64,000 nt of DNA from Corynebacterium pseudotuberculosis. Lineage in GTDB: Bacteria > Actinomycetota > Actinomycetes > Mycobacteriales > Mycobacteriaceae. Below, in pieces: positions 37,385-46,922 of the stretch. Each line of letters opens with the position of its first letter. Positions within the stretch are counted from its first letter, which is position 1. The position numbers and the translations under genes were made by a program. A model generated the notes under the pieces. The model was not told the origin of the DNA and made no database searches. It saw only the letters and a program-made list of their open reading frames with translations. The stretch is from contig NZ_CP021251.1 of the NCBI RefSeq assembly GCF_002155265.1, positions 744,001 through 808,000 of the forward strand. Reading direction: 5' to 3'.

Positions 37385-39076
37385 ATGCCAGCCGCAGTCG
37401 CGTCTAGAGCTTGGACGACGTTAAAGAAGAAAAAAGTTTTTATACCGCTTCTGTCGGTTGTGGCATTGGTTGGAGTGGGGACATATTTTGTTGCTCCCGC
37501 AGACCAGGGGCAGATAGTTCCCACCACCGAGTACACCCAGCTGGAGTCCTCGGAGGTGGCTAACCGTGTTTTGGTAGAAGGCACTGTTGAGCCCATCCGT
37601 ACCGCAACGCTCTATACGCACCTCACCGGTCCTATCGCCAGTATCTCTACCAAGGTGGGCGATAAGGTATCCACCGATCAGCTATTGGCAAAGATTGACA
37701 CATCTACCGCTCAGACTGAGCTGGCCAGCCAGCGTGCCACGGCCGCTCAGAGCCTGAATCAGGCGATGGCGCAGGCAGAGACAGCTCAGCAGCAGTATGA
37801 TCAGCTCAAGAGCCGTCTTGACCAGGGGCTAAACGCTGAGATCAACACTGCCAACGCGCAGCAGCGTCAGGCAAATGAGGAATACATCAAGGCTCAGCAG
37901 GCCTTTGATCGTAAGGCTCAAGACCGTCAGCAGGTGAACACCCCAGAGCTGCGTAGCCAAGACGCAGCAGTAAAGCAAGCTCGCGACCAGCTGATCTCTG
38001 CGGCTCTTGACGCCGCGCGGACTGGCGCCGTGACCGCTTTTGGCATTGCCGGTAGCTCTCAAAATGACGATTCTCAGAACCAGGCTCAGGGGCCCAGCCA
38101 GTCTCCTTCCGGATCTGGACAATCCGTCGTTGAATCCGTGATTGGTAGCGCAGACTCACTAGTCAAGCTCAATAGCGCGCAGCGTCAGCTGTCAGAAGCT
38201 GAGCGCAACTACATCTCCACCCTGGCCACAGTAGATAGGGAGCTAAGCGATTCCCAGCGGGCAGTCGCAAACGCTTTTGAAACTCACAAGGAAGCTTCCA
38301 CTAATGCTGCAGCTGCTGAATTTGCAGCACAGCAGCAGCTCGCGCAGCATGAGTTGGCCATCAACCAGGCATGGCGTGGCGCTAACACTGCTCAGGATGC
38401 ATCGGCGTTGACCCTGAACAAGTTGCAGCTAGACATCAATTCCTCTGACGTTCGCGCACCTTTCTCCGGTGTTGTCATGGCTGTTCCTGCTCAGCAGGGC
38501 AAGCCTGCTGCTGGCGAGGGCCTGGTTACTATCGGCGATGATTCCTCGTTGATTGTTAACGCTGATGTGAAAGAGGCGGACGTGGCTAAGCTGCGTGTTA
38601 GTGACAAAGTGACTCTGACCTCCACATCAAGCGGAACCAAGACCTTCCAGGGACGTATCAAGAAGATTGTCAACGTGGCTAAACCCGCAGCTTCTGGATC
38701 GGAAAATGCAGGTAAAACAAAGCCTTTGTACCCTGTGGAAATTGAGCTAACCGGAAACCGAGACGGTCTGCTCATCGGCGGTAGCGTCAAAGCACGGGTG
38801 AACATTGATAAGAATCGTGAGCCCATTAAGCTTCCTTCAGAGGCCGTTTACCAAGAAAACAATGCCAAGAAGGTGCTTGTTATCGCAGAAAAAGACGGTG
38901 TCTCTGTGATCGAGTCTCGCACCGTGACTGTTGGTAACACCACCGATATCATCGCAGAAATCACTGGTGGCGAGCTTAAGCCAGGAGACAAAGTCCTGAA
39001 TCAGGCTTCCAAGTACAAGGATCTGATTGGTACTCCCGTCACCATGCAACAAAATGCGATTGTTGAAGGCAACTAG
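37385..39076 (+). CDS. MacA/HlyD-type efflux adaptor protein
   Basis: The 563-residue protein has one N-terminal membrane anchor (FIPLLSVVALVGVGTYFVA), a split biotinyl/lipoyl-like domain, and a long Gln/Ala-rich coiled-coil hairpin (residues about 105-345) containing a disordered insert SQNDDSQNQAQGPSQSPSGSGQS. It is followed by VRAPFSGVVMAVPAQQGKPAAGEGLVTI, the returning lipoyl half, and a beta-barrel domain. Such adaptors link a MacB-type transporter to its extracellular or wall-side substrate. ATG 37385 with GAAAGGACAGG upstream is preferred over the TTG at 37367. It is first in a three-gene operon. Confidence 0.85.
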   Translation: MPAAVASRAWTTLKKKKVFIPLLSVVALVGVGTYFVAPADQGQIVPTTEYTQLESSEVANRVLVEGTVEPIRTATLYTHLTGPIASISTKVGDKVSTDQLLAKIDTSTAQTELASQRATAAQSLNQAMAQAETAQQQYDQLKSRLDQGLNAEINTANAQQRQANEEYIKAQQAFDRKAQDRQQVNTPELRSQDAAVKQARDQLISAALDAARTGAVTAFGIAGSSQNDDSQNQAQGPSQSPSGSGQSVVESVIGSADSLVKLNSAQRQLSEAERNYISTLATVDRELSDSQRAVANAFETHKEASTNAAAAEFAAQQQLAQHELAINQAWRGANTAQDASALTLNKLQLDINSSDVRAPFSGVVMAVPAQQGKPAAGEGLVTIGDDSSLIVNADVKEADVAKLRVSDKVTLTSTSSGTKTFQGRIKKIVNVAKPAASGSENAGKTKPLYPVEIELTGNRDGLLIGGSVKARVNIDKNREPIKLPSEAVYQENNAKKVLVIAEKDGVSVIESRTVTVGNTTDIIAEITGGELKPGDKVLNQASKYKDLIGTPVTMQQNAIVEGN

Positions 39077-39814
39077 GTGATGAGCAGTACCGCTTCAGAA
39101 ACTTCGCATAATCAAGATTCACTTATCTCGATGCGTGACATCGTCAAAACGTACAACATTGGGCATGAGAGTGAATTGACTATCCTGCCTGGCGTTAATT
39201 TTGACGTTTTTCGCAATGAGTTCGTTTCCGTCGTCGGTGCTTCTGGCTCCGGTAAATCGACGTTGATGAACATCATTGGCCTGCTAGATCAGCCGACCTC
39301 CGGCGAGTATCTCTTTGACGGAACTGATGTTTTAACTCTTGACGAGGACGAGTTAGCGCATCACCGCAGTAGAAATATCGGCTTTGTGTTCCAGAGCTTT
39401 AACCTCATCGGGCGTATTTCCGCGTTGAAAAATGTGGAAATGCCCATGATGTATGCCGGCGTTCCCAAGAAAGAACGGCTGGAAAGAGCAGAGGAACTGC
39501 TGGCCATGGTGGGAATGGATGAGCGCATGCAGCACAATCCCGCTGAGCTCTCCGGCGGCCAGAAGCAACGCGTGGCTATTGCGCGTGCGCTGGCAAACGA
39601 ACCTCCGCTTTTGCTTGCCGACGAGCCCACGGGTGCACTTGACTCCCACACCGGGCGCATGGTCATGGATCTTTTCCATAGCCTTAACCAGGACTTTGGC
39701 AAGACAATAGTCTTTATTACTCACAACCCCGAGCTGGCTGCTGAGACCACTCGCGTGGTTACTATGACCGACGGCGTGATTGTAGACGGTAATACCTTAG
39801 GGGAGGGGCACTAA
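39077..39814 (+). CDS. ABC transporter ATP-binding protein (MacB/LolD type)
   Basis: The 245-residue ATPase has Walker A GASGSGKST, Q-loop VFQSFNLIGR, signature LSGGQKQRVAIARALA, Walker B LLLADEPTGALDS and switch His in VFITHNPELA. It drives the mechanotransmission-type exporter with the next gene. GTG 39077 directly follows the adaptor stop and GAAGG lies 7 bases upstream; ATG 39080 is an equally good alternative. Its stop overlaps the ATG of the permease gene. Confidence 0.92.
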   Translation: MMSSTASETSHNQDSLISMRDIVKTYNIGHESELTILPGVNFDVFRNEFVSVVGASGSGKSTLMNIIGLLDQPTSGEYLFDGTDVLTLDEDELAHHRSRNIGFVFQSFNLIGRISALKNVEMPMMYAGVPKKERLERAEELLAMVGMDERMQHNPAELSGGQKQRVAIARALANEPPLLLADEPTGALDSHTGRMVMDLFHSLNQDFGKTIVFITHNPELAAETTRVVTMTDGVIVDGNTLGEGH

Positions 39815-41085
39815 TGACCTTTGGTGAATCAATCTCCCTAGCATTGAGCAGCTTGCGCGTGAATAAGATGCGCTCGCTGTTGACCTTGCTAGGAATTATC
39901 GTGGGAATCGCGTCTGTTATTGCGATTTTAACGCTGGGAAAATCGCTGCAGGCTCAAACAACTAAGAGTCTGGCTGATGCGGGTGCTAATGATCTGACTA
40001 TTCAGGTGACAGAGCGCAATAAGTCAAAGGACGGGGAGCAAGCGGGATTCCAAAGTAGTGCTCCAGTTGATGACTCTGCAAAGTTGACGCCAGACCTTAT
40101 TAACCAGTTGAAAAACGTGGCAGGAAATAGCATCGACGGGATAAGCGTTGGTGAGTTTAACCAACAGTCCGCCACGCTGGGGTATGGGATCCGTGAAGAG
40201 CACGTTAACGTGCTGCCGGTGAATAATGATTATCTCAAGATAAAGAAGATAAACGCAGAGTATGGCCGTGTGTTTACGCCAGAAGACACCAATGGAGAAC
40301 GTGCAGTTGCAGTTATTTCTCCTGCCACTCTGGAAAAATTATTTGCTAATGACCCAGATAAAGCAGTGGGCGCCGAAATTGATGCGAGGCTTCCTAACGG
40401 AACTCTCACGTCCCTGGTTGTTGTGGGCGTAGCTCCTAAAGAAAAATCTGGTGCTGGGCTGTTTGGCGGAAATACCCAATCTAACCTGTACGTTCCATAT
40501 ACAATACAGTCGCGTTTTAATGACAAGCCTATTGCGTGGGACTCTGTATCGGTACGCCTAGCACAGGGAGCCGATGAGCCGGCGGTGCGTCAGACGCTGC
40601 GGTCAGTTTTGGACTCATACTATGCAGATAATTCTGAGTATCATGCAGAAGTTCGAGACAATAAGTCTGCAGTGAAATCCTTTAATGCCACGCTAGAGAA
40701 CATTAGCGCTGTGGTTTCTGCTATTGCTGGTATCTCTCTGCTGGTCGGCGGCATCGGCGTGATGAACATTATGTTGGTCACCGTTACGGAGCGCACCCGG
40801 GAGATCGGCGTGAGAAAAGCTCTGGGAGCTAGACGACGTGACATTAAACTGCAATTTATTGTTGAGTCAATGATTATTTGTTCCATCGGCGGAGCTATCG
40901 GCGTGTTCTTGGGCGGCACCACAGGCATGGTCGGATCGTTCCTGCTAAAGGAATTGGTGATTCCACCGGTCGGCGGAATCTTATTGTCCTTAGGCTTCTC
41001 CTTAGCAATCGGCCTATTTTTCGGCTATTACCCGGCAAATAAGGCGGCTAAACTGAATCCGATTGACGCATTACGTTACGAGTAA
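39814..41085 (+). CDS. MacB/FtsX-family ABC permease
   Basis: The 423-residue protein has the four-helix MacB topology: the N-terminal helix (LLTLLGIIVGIASVIAILTLG), a large extracytoplasmic domain (residues about 45-290), and three C-terminal helices starting with GISLLVGGIGVMNIMLVTVTERTREIGVRKALGARR, the FtsX signature. It ends with NKAAKLNPIDALRYE, typical of MacB. With the adaptor and ATPase it forms an exporter for peptides, lipids or drugs; the substrate is unknown. A long perfect-stem terminator closes the operon. Confidence 0.92.
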   Translation: MTFGESISLALSSLRVNKMRSLLTLLGIIVGIASVIAILTLGKSLQAQTTKSLADAGANDLTIQVTERNKSKDGEQAGFQSSAPVDDSAKLTPDLINQLKNVAGNSIDGISVGEFNQQSATLGYGIREEHVNVLPVNNDYLKIKKINAEYGRVFTPEDTNGERAVAVISPATLEKLFANDPDKAVGAEIDARLPNGTLTSLVVVGVAPKEKSGAGLFGGNTQSNLYVPYTIQSRFNDKPIAWDSVSVRLAQGADEPAVRQTLRSVLDSYYADNSEYHAEVRDNKSAVKSFNATLENISAVVSAIAGISLLVGGIGVMNIMLVTVTERTREIGVRKALGARRRDIKLQFIVESMIICSIGGAIGVFLGGTTGMVGSFLLKELVIPPVGGILLSLGFSLAIGLFFGYYPANKAAKLNPIDALRYE

Positions 41086-41094
41086 CAACAGATA

Positions 41095-41148
41095 ATAAAG
41101 CTCACGCCACAACCTACCTCGTGGATATGGTTGTGGCGTGAGCTTTAT
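41095..41148 (+). terminator. Terminator of the MacAB-like operon
   Basis: A perfect 20-bp stem (41095-41114 with 41129-41148; arms begin ATAAAGCTCACG and end GTGAGCTTTAT) encloses a 14-base loop. The A and T ends of the stem supply the T tract, in either orientation. Confidence 0.9.
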
Positions 41149-41249
41149 GTATATGCATGTAAAACCAGGTGATATGCCATTATGAGGCCTCGAATGACGT
41201 GGCTGAGCGTTGGCACGAGCCGAGAGAAACAGACGAGGATTGCACAGTG

Positions 41250-41304
41250 AACAAAGAGGTCGATCTCCCCACCTGTTGCGCTAACAAGAGGTGGGAGATC
41301 GACC
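41250..41304 (-). terminator. Terminator of the minus-strand adhesin gene
   Basis: On the minus strand GGTCGATCTCCCACCT pairs with AGGTGGGGAGATCGACC (one bulged base) around a 14-base loop and is followed by TCTTTGTT. It lies about 55 bp after the adhesin stop. Confidence 0.8.
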
Positions 41305-41359
41305 ATTGCGTAGGAGCTAACCTACGTGGATTACTTCAATGAAGGCCATTAGCGGAAGG

Positions 41360-43727
41360 CTACTGGCGCTTCTTCTTGATGATTCCGTAGTAGGTGATGA
41401 TGCTACCGACACCAGCAAGAAGGATTGCAGCTACGATCATCCAGATCACAGAAGCACCGGTTCTAGCTAGTACACCTTTACCTGTATTTTTGTTCGGTTT
41501 TGGTGTCGCAGTTGATTGCGGTGTAGTCGGTGGAGCTACCTGAGGGTTGGTCACCGGCGGAGCTGGGCGTGCTGGCGGCGCAGGTGGCGCAGGCGGAGCT
41601 GGTGGTCCCGGTGGGAGCGGGATAGGAATTGGAATCGGGATTGGGAAAGGAATCGGAGGAAGCTTTGGCGACGGCGACGAGGTCGTCGGAGGCGTCACTC
41701 TCGGTTCCGTTGTCGGCTTTGTGGTTGGAGGGGTCGTCTTCGGTTCCGTAGTCGACGTAGTCGTTGACCTTGTTGTGGAAGGTGTTGTGGAACGCGTCGT
41801 CGACGGCGTGGTTGTCGAAGACGAGGTCGTTGGAGGCGTCGTCGTCGGCTTTGTTGTCGGAGGAGTTGTTGTGGATTCCGTTATTGGAGGCAGCGGAGGA
41901 ACAACAATAGGGGTATAAGAGTTGACCGCAGTAATAGTCAGCGGAGTATCAGTGCCCAATTCCCTCGGCGGCACAGTGATGGTGTTACCAGCTGGGAGCT
42001 CTTCCTTATTGGCTAGCCACTGCAAAGTATGCTTGTAGCCTGCCACATCGGCATCTTTTTCGGATACCTCACAGGAAGAATCTAGCGGAAGATCTTGGAT
42101 CAGTTTTCTTCCTTGTCCTTGAGCTTTGTGGACCCCTTGACTACTTCCTTTCCATCAGTGGTGCACTTCCACTCAAAGGTGAACTCCTTACCCTCTAGCT
42201 CATCCTCATCTTCATCGTCCTCGTATTTGACCTTCTTTTCCAAGGTGAAGCCACCGGTATTTTCTTTGAATTTGTTGGTCACAACAATATGGACAGCTTC
42301 ATTGAATTTCTCATCAATCTCAAAGTCAACGTGAGATTCGGAACCAAAGCTCTTAACCTCTTTGTTCTTGTCAAAGAGCACCCATGATACGGTGAGCTTT
42401 CGCCCTATTTGGTTCAAGGAATTCTTCTCTTTAACAGTGCACTTCAACCCTTTCTCAAGGTCCTTGACGTGCTTAAACTCGTTATGCTTAACGTTCAGAG
42501 AGCCTTGCTTCTTGACGGCGCCGTGGGAATCTTTGCACTCATACTCGAATGTGTAATCTTTGGCTTTGTCCTCATCGGTGCCCACCACGGTTTTCTCAAT
42601 GGTAAAGCCACCCTTGCTGCCACGGCCTAGGCCACCAGCGTTGGGGAATCGCACGTGCCCCTCAACATCAACATGGTCAATTTTGGCCTTGTTCTTGATA
42701 ATGCTGCCTGGCGCAGGTGTTTTATCTGTGACCGCGGTGAGCGCTAGTATGGGGCCGGATTGCTCGTACAGGCCATAAGGGAACTCGACAGAAACTTCTT
42801 CAGGTCTACAGTTCAGCGTGTAATTATGCCCTTGCCGGAAATCTCCTAGCTGAGTTATGTTAATGAACCCATTTCGCGTTCCACCTCCAGAGTCACCGTT
42901 TGCGTTATAAATTACGTGGCGAACTTCTTTGGGGTGATCGCCGCTTTTAATAAAAGAGGTAACGTAGGCAGGGGCATAGCCATTAGTATCCTGGCCATCA
43001 CAGGTAAACTTCCATCCTTCAGGCGCTCTATCCGTCACAACGACACGACGGTGAGCATATTCATTTTATGTTTTTTAGGGTCGATGCCTACAGACCAATG
43101 GATCACATGTTTGCCGGTTTTATCGTTATAGCCGCGATACTCGCCGATCTTGGAATCGTCGTGGAATAGCCCACCTTCGCGCTTTTCAAATTTGCCAGGC
43201 AGACTCTCATTACCGCAGCCCTTGAATATTAGGTAGCTGTTAAATTCGCGGGTAATTTTCCAGGTGACAGAGACAAACGCGCTGCCTTCAACATCAAAGT
43301 GGCGATTTTGGAACTCGGTTAGCGTGATGATGAATTTATCGTCTGACCACTTACCGGTAGCTACTACTTCACCTCTTTTATCTTTAAGGGCAATAGTTCC
43401 AGTATCCACTGCCCTGAGCTCTGAGGGGAGCGTAAAATCAATGGTATCTCCGGCTTTCGCTTCTTTTTTGGCTTGCCAGTCAAATTCGACTTCAGCAAAC
43501 CCGCTGGGTCCTATATTATTTGTTGCCTTGGATGTTAGGACTATCGCTTTTCCAGCGGAGATTCGACCAGTTGCCGCCGGCACACGTTGATTGTGCCGTG
43601 GCAGTAGGTGCGTGTTGGATAATAATCGTCATACTGCTTGCTATAAGCAACAGTATAAAGAGCATCGCGAACCAAGGATTTTTTACTAATCGCTTGGTTG
43701 ATGCAATTTTTCTGTGGGGAAATTCAT
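41360..43727 (-). pseudogene. LPxTG-type wall-anchored adhesin, broken by several frameshifts
   Basis: Pieces in different minus-strand frames form one surface adhesin of about 780 residues. 43727-43590: signal peptide (WFAMLFILLLIASSMTIII then APTATAQ). 43583-43035: an MSCRAMM-like Ig-fold binding domain (FDWQAKKEAKAGDTIDFTLP...). 43038-42100: DUF5979-like domains. About 42103-41360: rest of a DUF5979 domain, a Thr/Pro-rich stalk (residues about 80-155 of this piece), a Pro-Ile and Pro-Pro-Ala tract, sorting signal LARTG, membrane helix and KKKRQ. Lesions: near 43700 (A lost), near 43575, at 43036-43048 (GT duplication or one-base loss), and at TTTT 42104-42107 (A lost in the coding sense). 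As written no anchored product can be made. The two 5' lesions are less certain. Confidence 0.8.
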
Positions 43728-44319
43728 TTCTTCGTATTGTCCTTAGGAGGGAAAGCGAACAACCGCAAAGATATGGATTTGTTCAGCTTTTAAGGAAAAA
43801 TTTAGGTAGAACATCAACGCTCTTGAACTGAGCATATTATCAATGTACCACCGTATGTTATATTTTTCCCGGCCAAGGAGTCTATTTTTTACATAAAAAG
43901 TGCTAAAAATCTCATATAAATTAACTTAAGAAATTAAGCTTAATTTAAGCATATTGAAGTGATAGGCTATGCCACGATGGGCACGCCACTTCTGGTTTGT
44001 GGTGGCAATGAGAGGGGAGAGATGCACTGTCGCCATGGAAAGACTTGACTCTTGTGGTGCATGTAAAGGGGATGTCCGTGCATTTGACGGGTGCTATCAC
44101 GGTTTTACGTATGTGGCTGAATTTTGTAGAGTGGGAAGACCGTAAAATCAGGCACTGATTCTTTTGCTAATCGTGTTTGCGGTGGCTGTGATTATCCCTT
44201 TATATGTGTAAGGAATATAATCTGCCTGGATTAACTGTTCTATTAATCAATAGCGCCAGTTTATTTTTGGACGATTTAGAGTATGGGAAAATGAATTGAA
44301 TAATCAAGTAGGAAAAAGA
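43728..44319. other. AT-rich intergenic region
   Basis: No gene or RNA was recognised. The 43850-43960 part is very AT-rich with several TTAAG repeats and probably contains the adhesin promoter region. A strong plus-strand AGGAGGG at 43745 precedes only a 6-codon frame. Confidence 0.35.
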
Positions 44320-44844
44320 ATGGGTTTCCGAACGTGCTATTACGTCATAATAGCGTCCCTTATTATCTCTATGGTTGTCTTTTTGCTTGATGTTATTTTT
44401 GCGATAACCACAAAGGCAAATGTTCATGCCGCTGGCAGCGCGGTTATTGAAATTATTTTGTTAATAAATCTTTCCATTTTTACTTCCCGGGGACGATGGG
44501 TCAGAGAAATGGATAGAAATAAAAATCCCATAATTGTTGGTAGTGAGTCCTTTGCACCTGAACGATTATTCCTTTTGGGGCTGACTATACTTTTTTCTGT
44601 CTTGTTTGTTTTGACTATTTTTGCTCTGCGGGAAAAGAATGATTTGGAAGAATTATTTCAAGTTATTTTTTCTATTGGCCCCGTTAAATGGGCCGTTACC
44701 TTGACCGTTACGGTTCCCCTTTATGAGGTTTTTGGTCGAGGCTGGGGTGAGCTAAAGGCTCAGGGGGAAAACGGCGTTTTATATTGCAAGCCGTTTGTTG
44801 GCTCGGCGGAAAAAATCCAAAACTTTTTGTTCAGAAAGCATTAA
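44320..44844 (+). CDS. Four-helix membrane protein of unknown function
   Basis: The 174-residue protein has two N-terminal membrane helices (YYVIIASLIISMVVFLLDVIFAI and SAVIEIILLINLSIFTS), a short hydrophilic loop rich in charged residues (GRWVREMDRNKNP), and two further helices (FLLGLTILFSVLFVLTIFAL and VKWAVTLTVTVPLYEVF). I do not recognise the family. ATG 44320 with AGGA six bases upstream is preferred; a TTG at 44296 would add 8 residues. The gene is clearly AT-rich compared with the flanking transporters, suggesting acquisition or a recent origin. No operon partner. Confidence 0.6.
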   Translation: MGFRTCYYVIIASLIISMVVFLLDVIFAITTKANVHAAGSAVIEIILLINLSIFTSRGRWVREMDRNKNPIIVGSESFAPERLFLLGLTILFSVLFVLTIFALREKNDLEELFQVIFSIGPVKWAVTLTVTVPLYEVFGRGWGELKAQGENGVLYCKPFVGSAEKIQNFLFRKH

Positions 44845-44912
44845 TGGATATCAGCGTCTTGTGGTGGCAGAGGCTATACGCCTAGCCCCAACCTGGCCCG
44901 CTCGCATTGCGT

Positions 44913-46055
44913 TTAGGGGAGGTACCAGGGGCCGGGGGAGAAGCTTAACGTCTGGATGTTATAAGAAGGTGTGCCTCCTAGGATAAGAGCAGTGCGGCTG
45001 GCCTGTACGTCTTCTTCCGGCCCAGAGATGATGATGGATCTGTCCTGCCACGTGCCGTAGCTGGCTGCGACCTCGCCTGCTTGACCGCTGCGGAATATGT
45101 GGAGACCACGCGGAGCAGTGCAATATTTGCTCGGCTGGACCCACCATGCGTCGGCCGTGTTTTTTACGATCGGGGACACTGAGAGCCAGGGGGCGGTGGC
45201 AGCTAGCTGCCATAGACCTGCGAGTTCATAGAGCTCTCCAGGGTAATCGGCACCAAAGAAGAGGTGAACCCGTGGCGGATCAGACTGGGACATGAGGTCT
45301 AGGATGATGGGTCGCAGGCTGGCAAGGCCGGTGGAGTGTGCGATCAGGAGCAGATCTGTGTCCTCGGGGATGGAGAGATGCCCGTTTCCTAATCCCAGCA
45401 GCCACTGATCTCCCTCGCGGGCAGTGGTGAGCACTCCCGTGGGGGTGGTGAGCTCATTGCGCAGTATGTGGAACTCGATATGTCCCGACTTATTGGCTGG
45501 GATGGAAGGGTAGAGATACCGCCAGTGCCCATTAAGAAAATCCGTTGTGGCCTGTAAAAAATCCCCATGGCGGTAGTCGATGTTTTCTTCTGCGATGAGC
45601 CGTACCACGGATATTCTGCGGCTGCGGCGTTCAACTTCCACTACAGAGGCCCTGATGGGCTCACGAGGGTTACTAGCCTTATTTAAGTCAAACGCGAGTG
45701 ATGTAATCGCCTGCTCCGCCGCAAGGACCTTATCAAAGGGCAGGTCGGTGCACATCGTCTGCAGCGCACTCCGGACCGCGCTGGCTAGGGCTGTGTAGTG
45801 ATGGAAGCCGCGGGCGTCGAGTAGCTTTGTATGCTCAAGGAACTTCTGTTTTACCTCATCGGATATAAATCCGTTGTTTTCTAGGTGACCAATCAGTGAG
45901 ATGACGGCAGGGACAAGCTGCTCACTGGGGGCAATTGTGGCGCGCGCATAGGGATTGCTGTGGTAGAAGTTGGCAAATACCTGCGTATGAAACGCGTCTT
46001 TATTCTCAAGGAGAAGCTCCGTGATAGAGATAGATCTGTGATCTAGCATGAACAC
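44913..46055 (-). CDS. Diverged flavohaemoglobin-like protein (globin plus ferredoxin-reductase domains)
   Basis: The 380-residue protein aligns by eye with Hmp-type flavohaemoglobins. Residues about 9-135 are a globin: LLLENKDAFHTQVFANFYHSNP and then EHTKLLDARGFHHYTALASAVRSAL, where His keeps the position of the proximal haem ligand (compare HTSFQIKPEQY). Residues about 145-235 resemble the FAD-binding barrel, and 240-380 the NAD-binding domain: LLLIAHSTGLASLRPIILDL, VHLFFGADYPGELYEL and IIISGPEEDV. The RxYS flavin motif reads WRYLYP and the GGxGxTP nucleotide motif is lost, so the electron-transfer chemistry may be altered. Classic members turn nitric oxide into nitrate. No clear ribosome-binding site; ATG 46049 is an alternative start. 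Confidence 0.6.
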   Translation of the reverse strand: MFMLDHRSISITELLLENKDAFHTQVFANFYHSNPYARATIAPSEQLVPAVISLIGHLENNGFISDEVKQKFLEHTKLLDARGFHHYTALASAVRSALQTMCTDLPFDKVLAAEQAITSLAFDLNKASNPREPIRASVVEVERRSRRISVVRLIAEENIDYRHGDFLQATTDFLNGHWRYLYPSIPANKSGHIEFHILRNELTTPTGVLTTAREGDQWLLGLGNGHLSIPEDTDLLLIAHSTGLASLRPIILDLMSQSDPPRVHLFFGADYPGELYELAGLWQLAATAPWLSVSPIVKNTADAWWVQPSKYCTAPRGLHIFRSGQAGEVAASYGTWQDRSIIISGPEEDVQASRTALILGGTPSYNIQTLSFSPGPWYLP

Positions 46056-46187
46056 AGCTTAAACTAAGCGAACGTTATTTGGTATGTGTCAACTAAAAAG
46101 CCGTGAGGAACGGGAAGTAAAAGCGCTCATTTTCTCTATGGGGCTAGGAAAATACTGTGATGGGTGCTTGGCTGTCGACGCCTGACG

Positions 46188-46922
46188 CTAGGCATGAGAC
46201 TTAGTAGCCCTGCGGCCTAGAGCAGTGCGGGTAAGCGACCAGAATGTGATCGCACACAGGAGGAGTATGAGCGGAATGACGGCGGGCGATAACCATAAGA
46301 GGTCGCTGTTGTCGTAATATCTGGGCGGCTCTGCGCTGCTAGGGAAGGCACTCGTTCTGCTATGCGTTATTCCTGTTACGTCTTGATCAAAATTGGACAC
46401 CGTTATTTCAAAGGTAAAAGTGTTCGCTGGGTCGTCTGTGCCGCATCGATACACCAGGATGGAATGCGTATCGCCTAGATGCGCGGTGGTTGGGACGTGG
46501 ACTCGGAATATCTCAGAAAAGAGTCCATTACTAGGTTCTTGGGTAATCCAAATGGGTTCCGTATTGTCTGCGTCTTTAATTGCGGTACAGACGGGTGAAT
46601 CAAAGAAGTATTCCTTGATGGGAATGGTTTTGGATTTTCCTGGAGCCACCATAATTTTTGTCCAGGTGGGCTGATGCTCTTTTCTGGGAGATTGATGTTC
46701 TGCTGAAGTTGGTTGTTCCATGAGCGTAGATAGATCACTAGAGCCGTTAACGCTGGTAACAGTATCGCTGTGCAACGGATACTCTGGGCCGGGTTGCGCT
46801 GTTGTGTCGTCCGGGATTACGAGCACGCTTAGTGCGCCAATGGTCGCATAGATAACAAGGTGATGAAGCCTCGGGATGGCTGCTCTACGGGAAAGAATCG
46901 AATGTAGTGAACCGGTATTCAA
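46188..46922 (-). CDS. Membrane-anchored exported protein of unknown function
   Basis: The 244-residue protein has a signal or anchor segment (HHLVIYATIGALSVLVI, after a basic N-terminus with RR), an exported region with two cysteines (SPVCTAIKDAD and VYRCGTDDP) that could pair, beta-strand-rich sequence FRVHVPTTAHLGDTHSILVY, and a C-terminal membrane helix (LLWLSPAVIPLILLLCAITFW) with a basic end. TTG 46922 is chosen because AAGGAG lies about 10 bases before it; the frame is open to 47003. Family not recognised. It lies upstream of and parallel to the globin-reductase gene, but a 130-bp gap separates them. Confidence 0.6.
   Translation of the reverse strand: MNTGSLHSILSRRAAIPRLHHLVIYATIGALSVLVIPDDTTAQPGPEYPLHSDTVTSVNGSSDLSTLMEQPTSAEHQSPRKEHQPTWTKIMVAPGKSKTIPIKEYFFDSPVCTAIKDADNTEPIWITQEPSNGLFSEIFRVHVPTTAHLGDTHSILVYRCGTDDPANTFTFEITVSNFDQDVTGITHSRTSAFPSSAEPPRYYDNSDLLWLSPAVIPLILLLCAITFWSLTRTALGRRATKSHA

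Noticed and set aside
43520..43831. Plus-strand frame opposite the adhesin signal peptide with AGGAGGG at 43745
   Set aside because: The strong Shine-Dalgarno leads only to a 6-codon ATG frame; the long frame itself has no start near it and lies antisense to the signal peptide.
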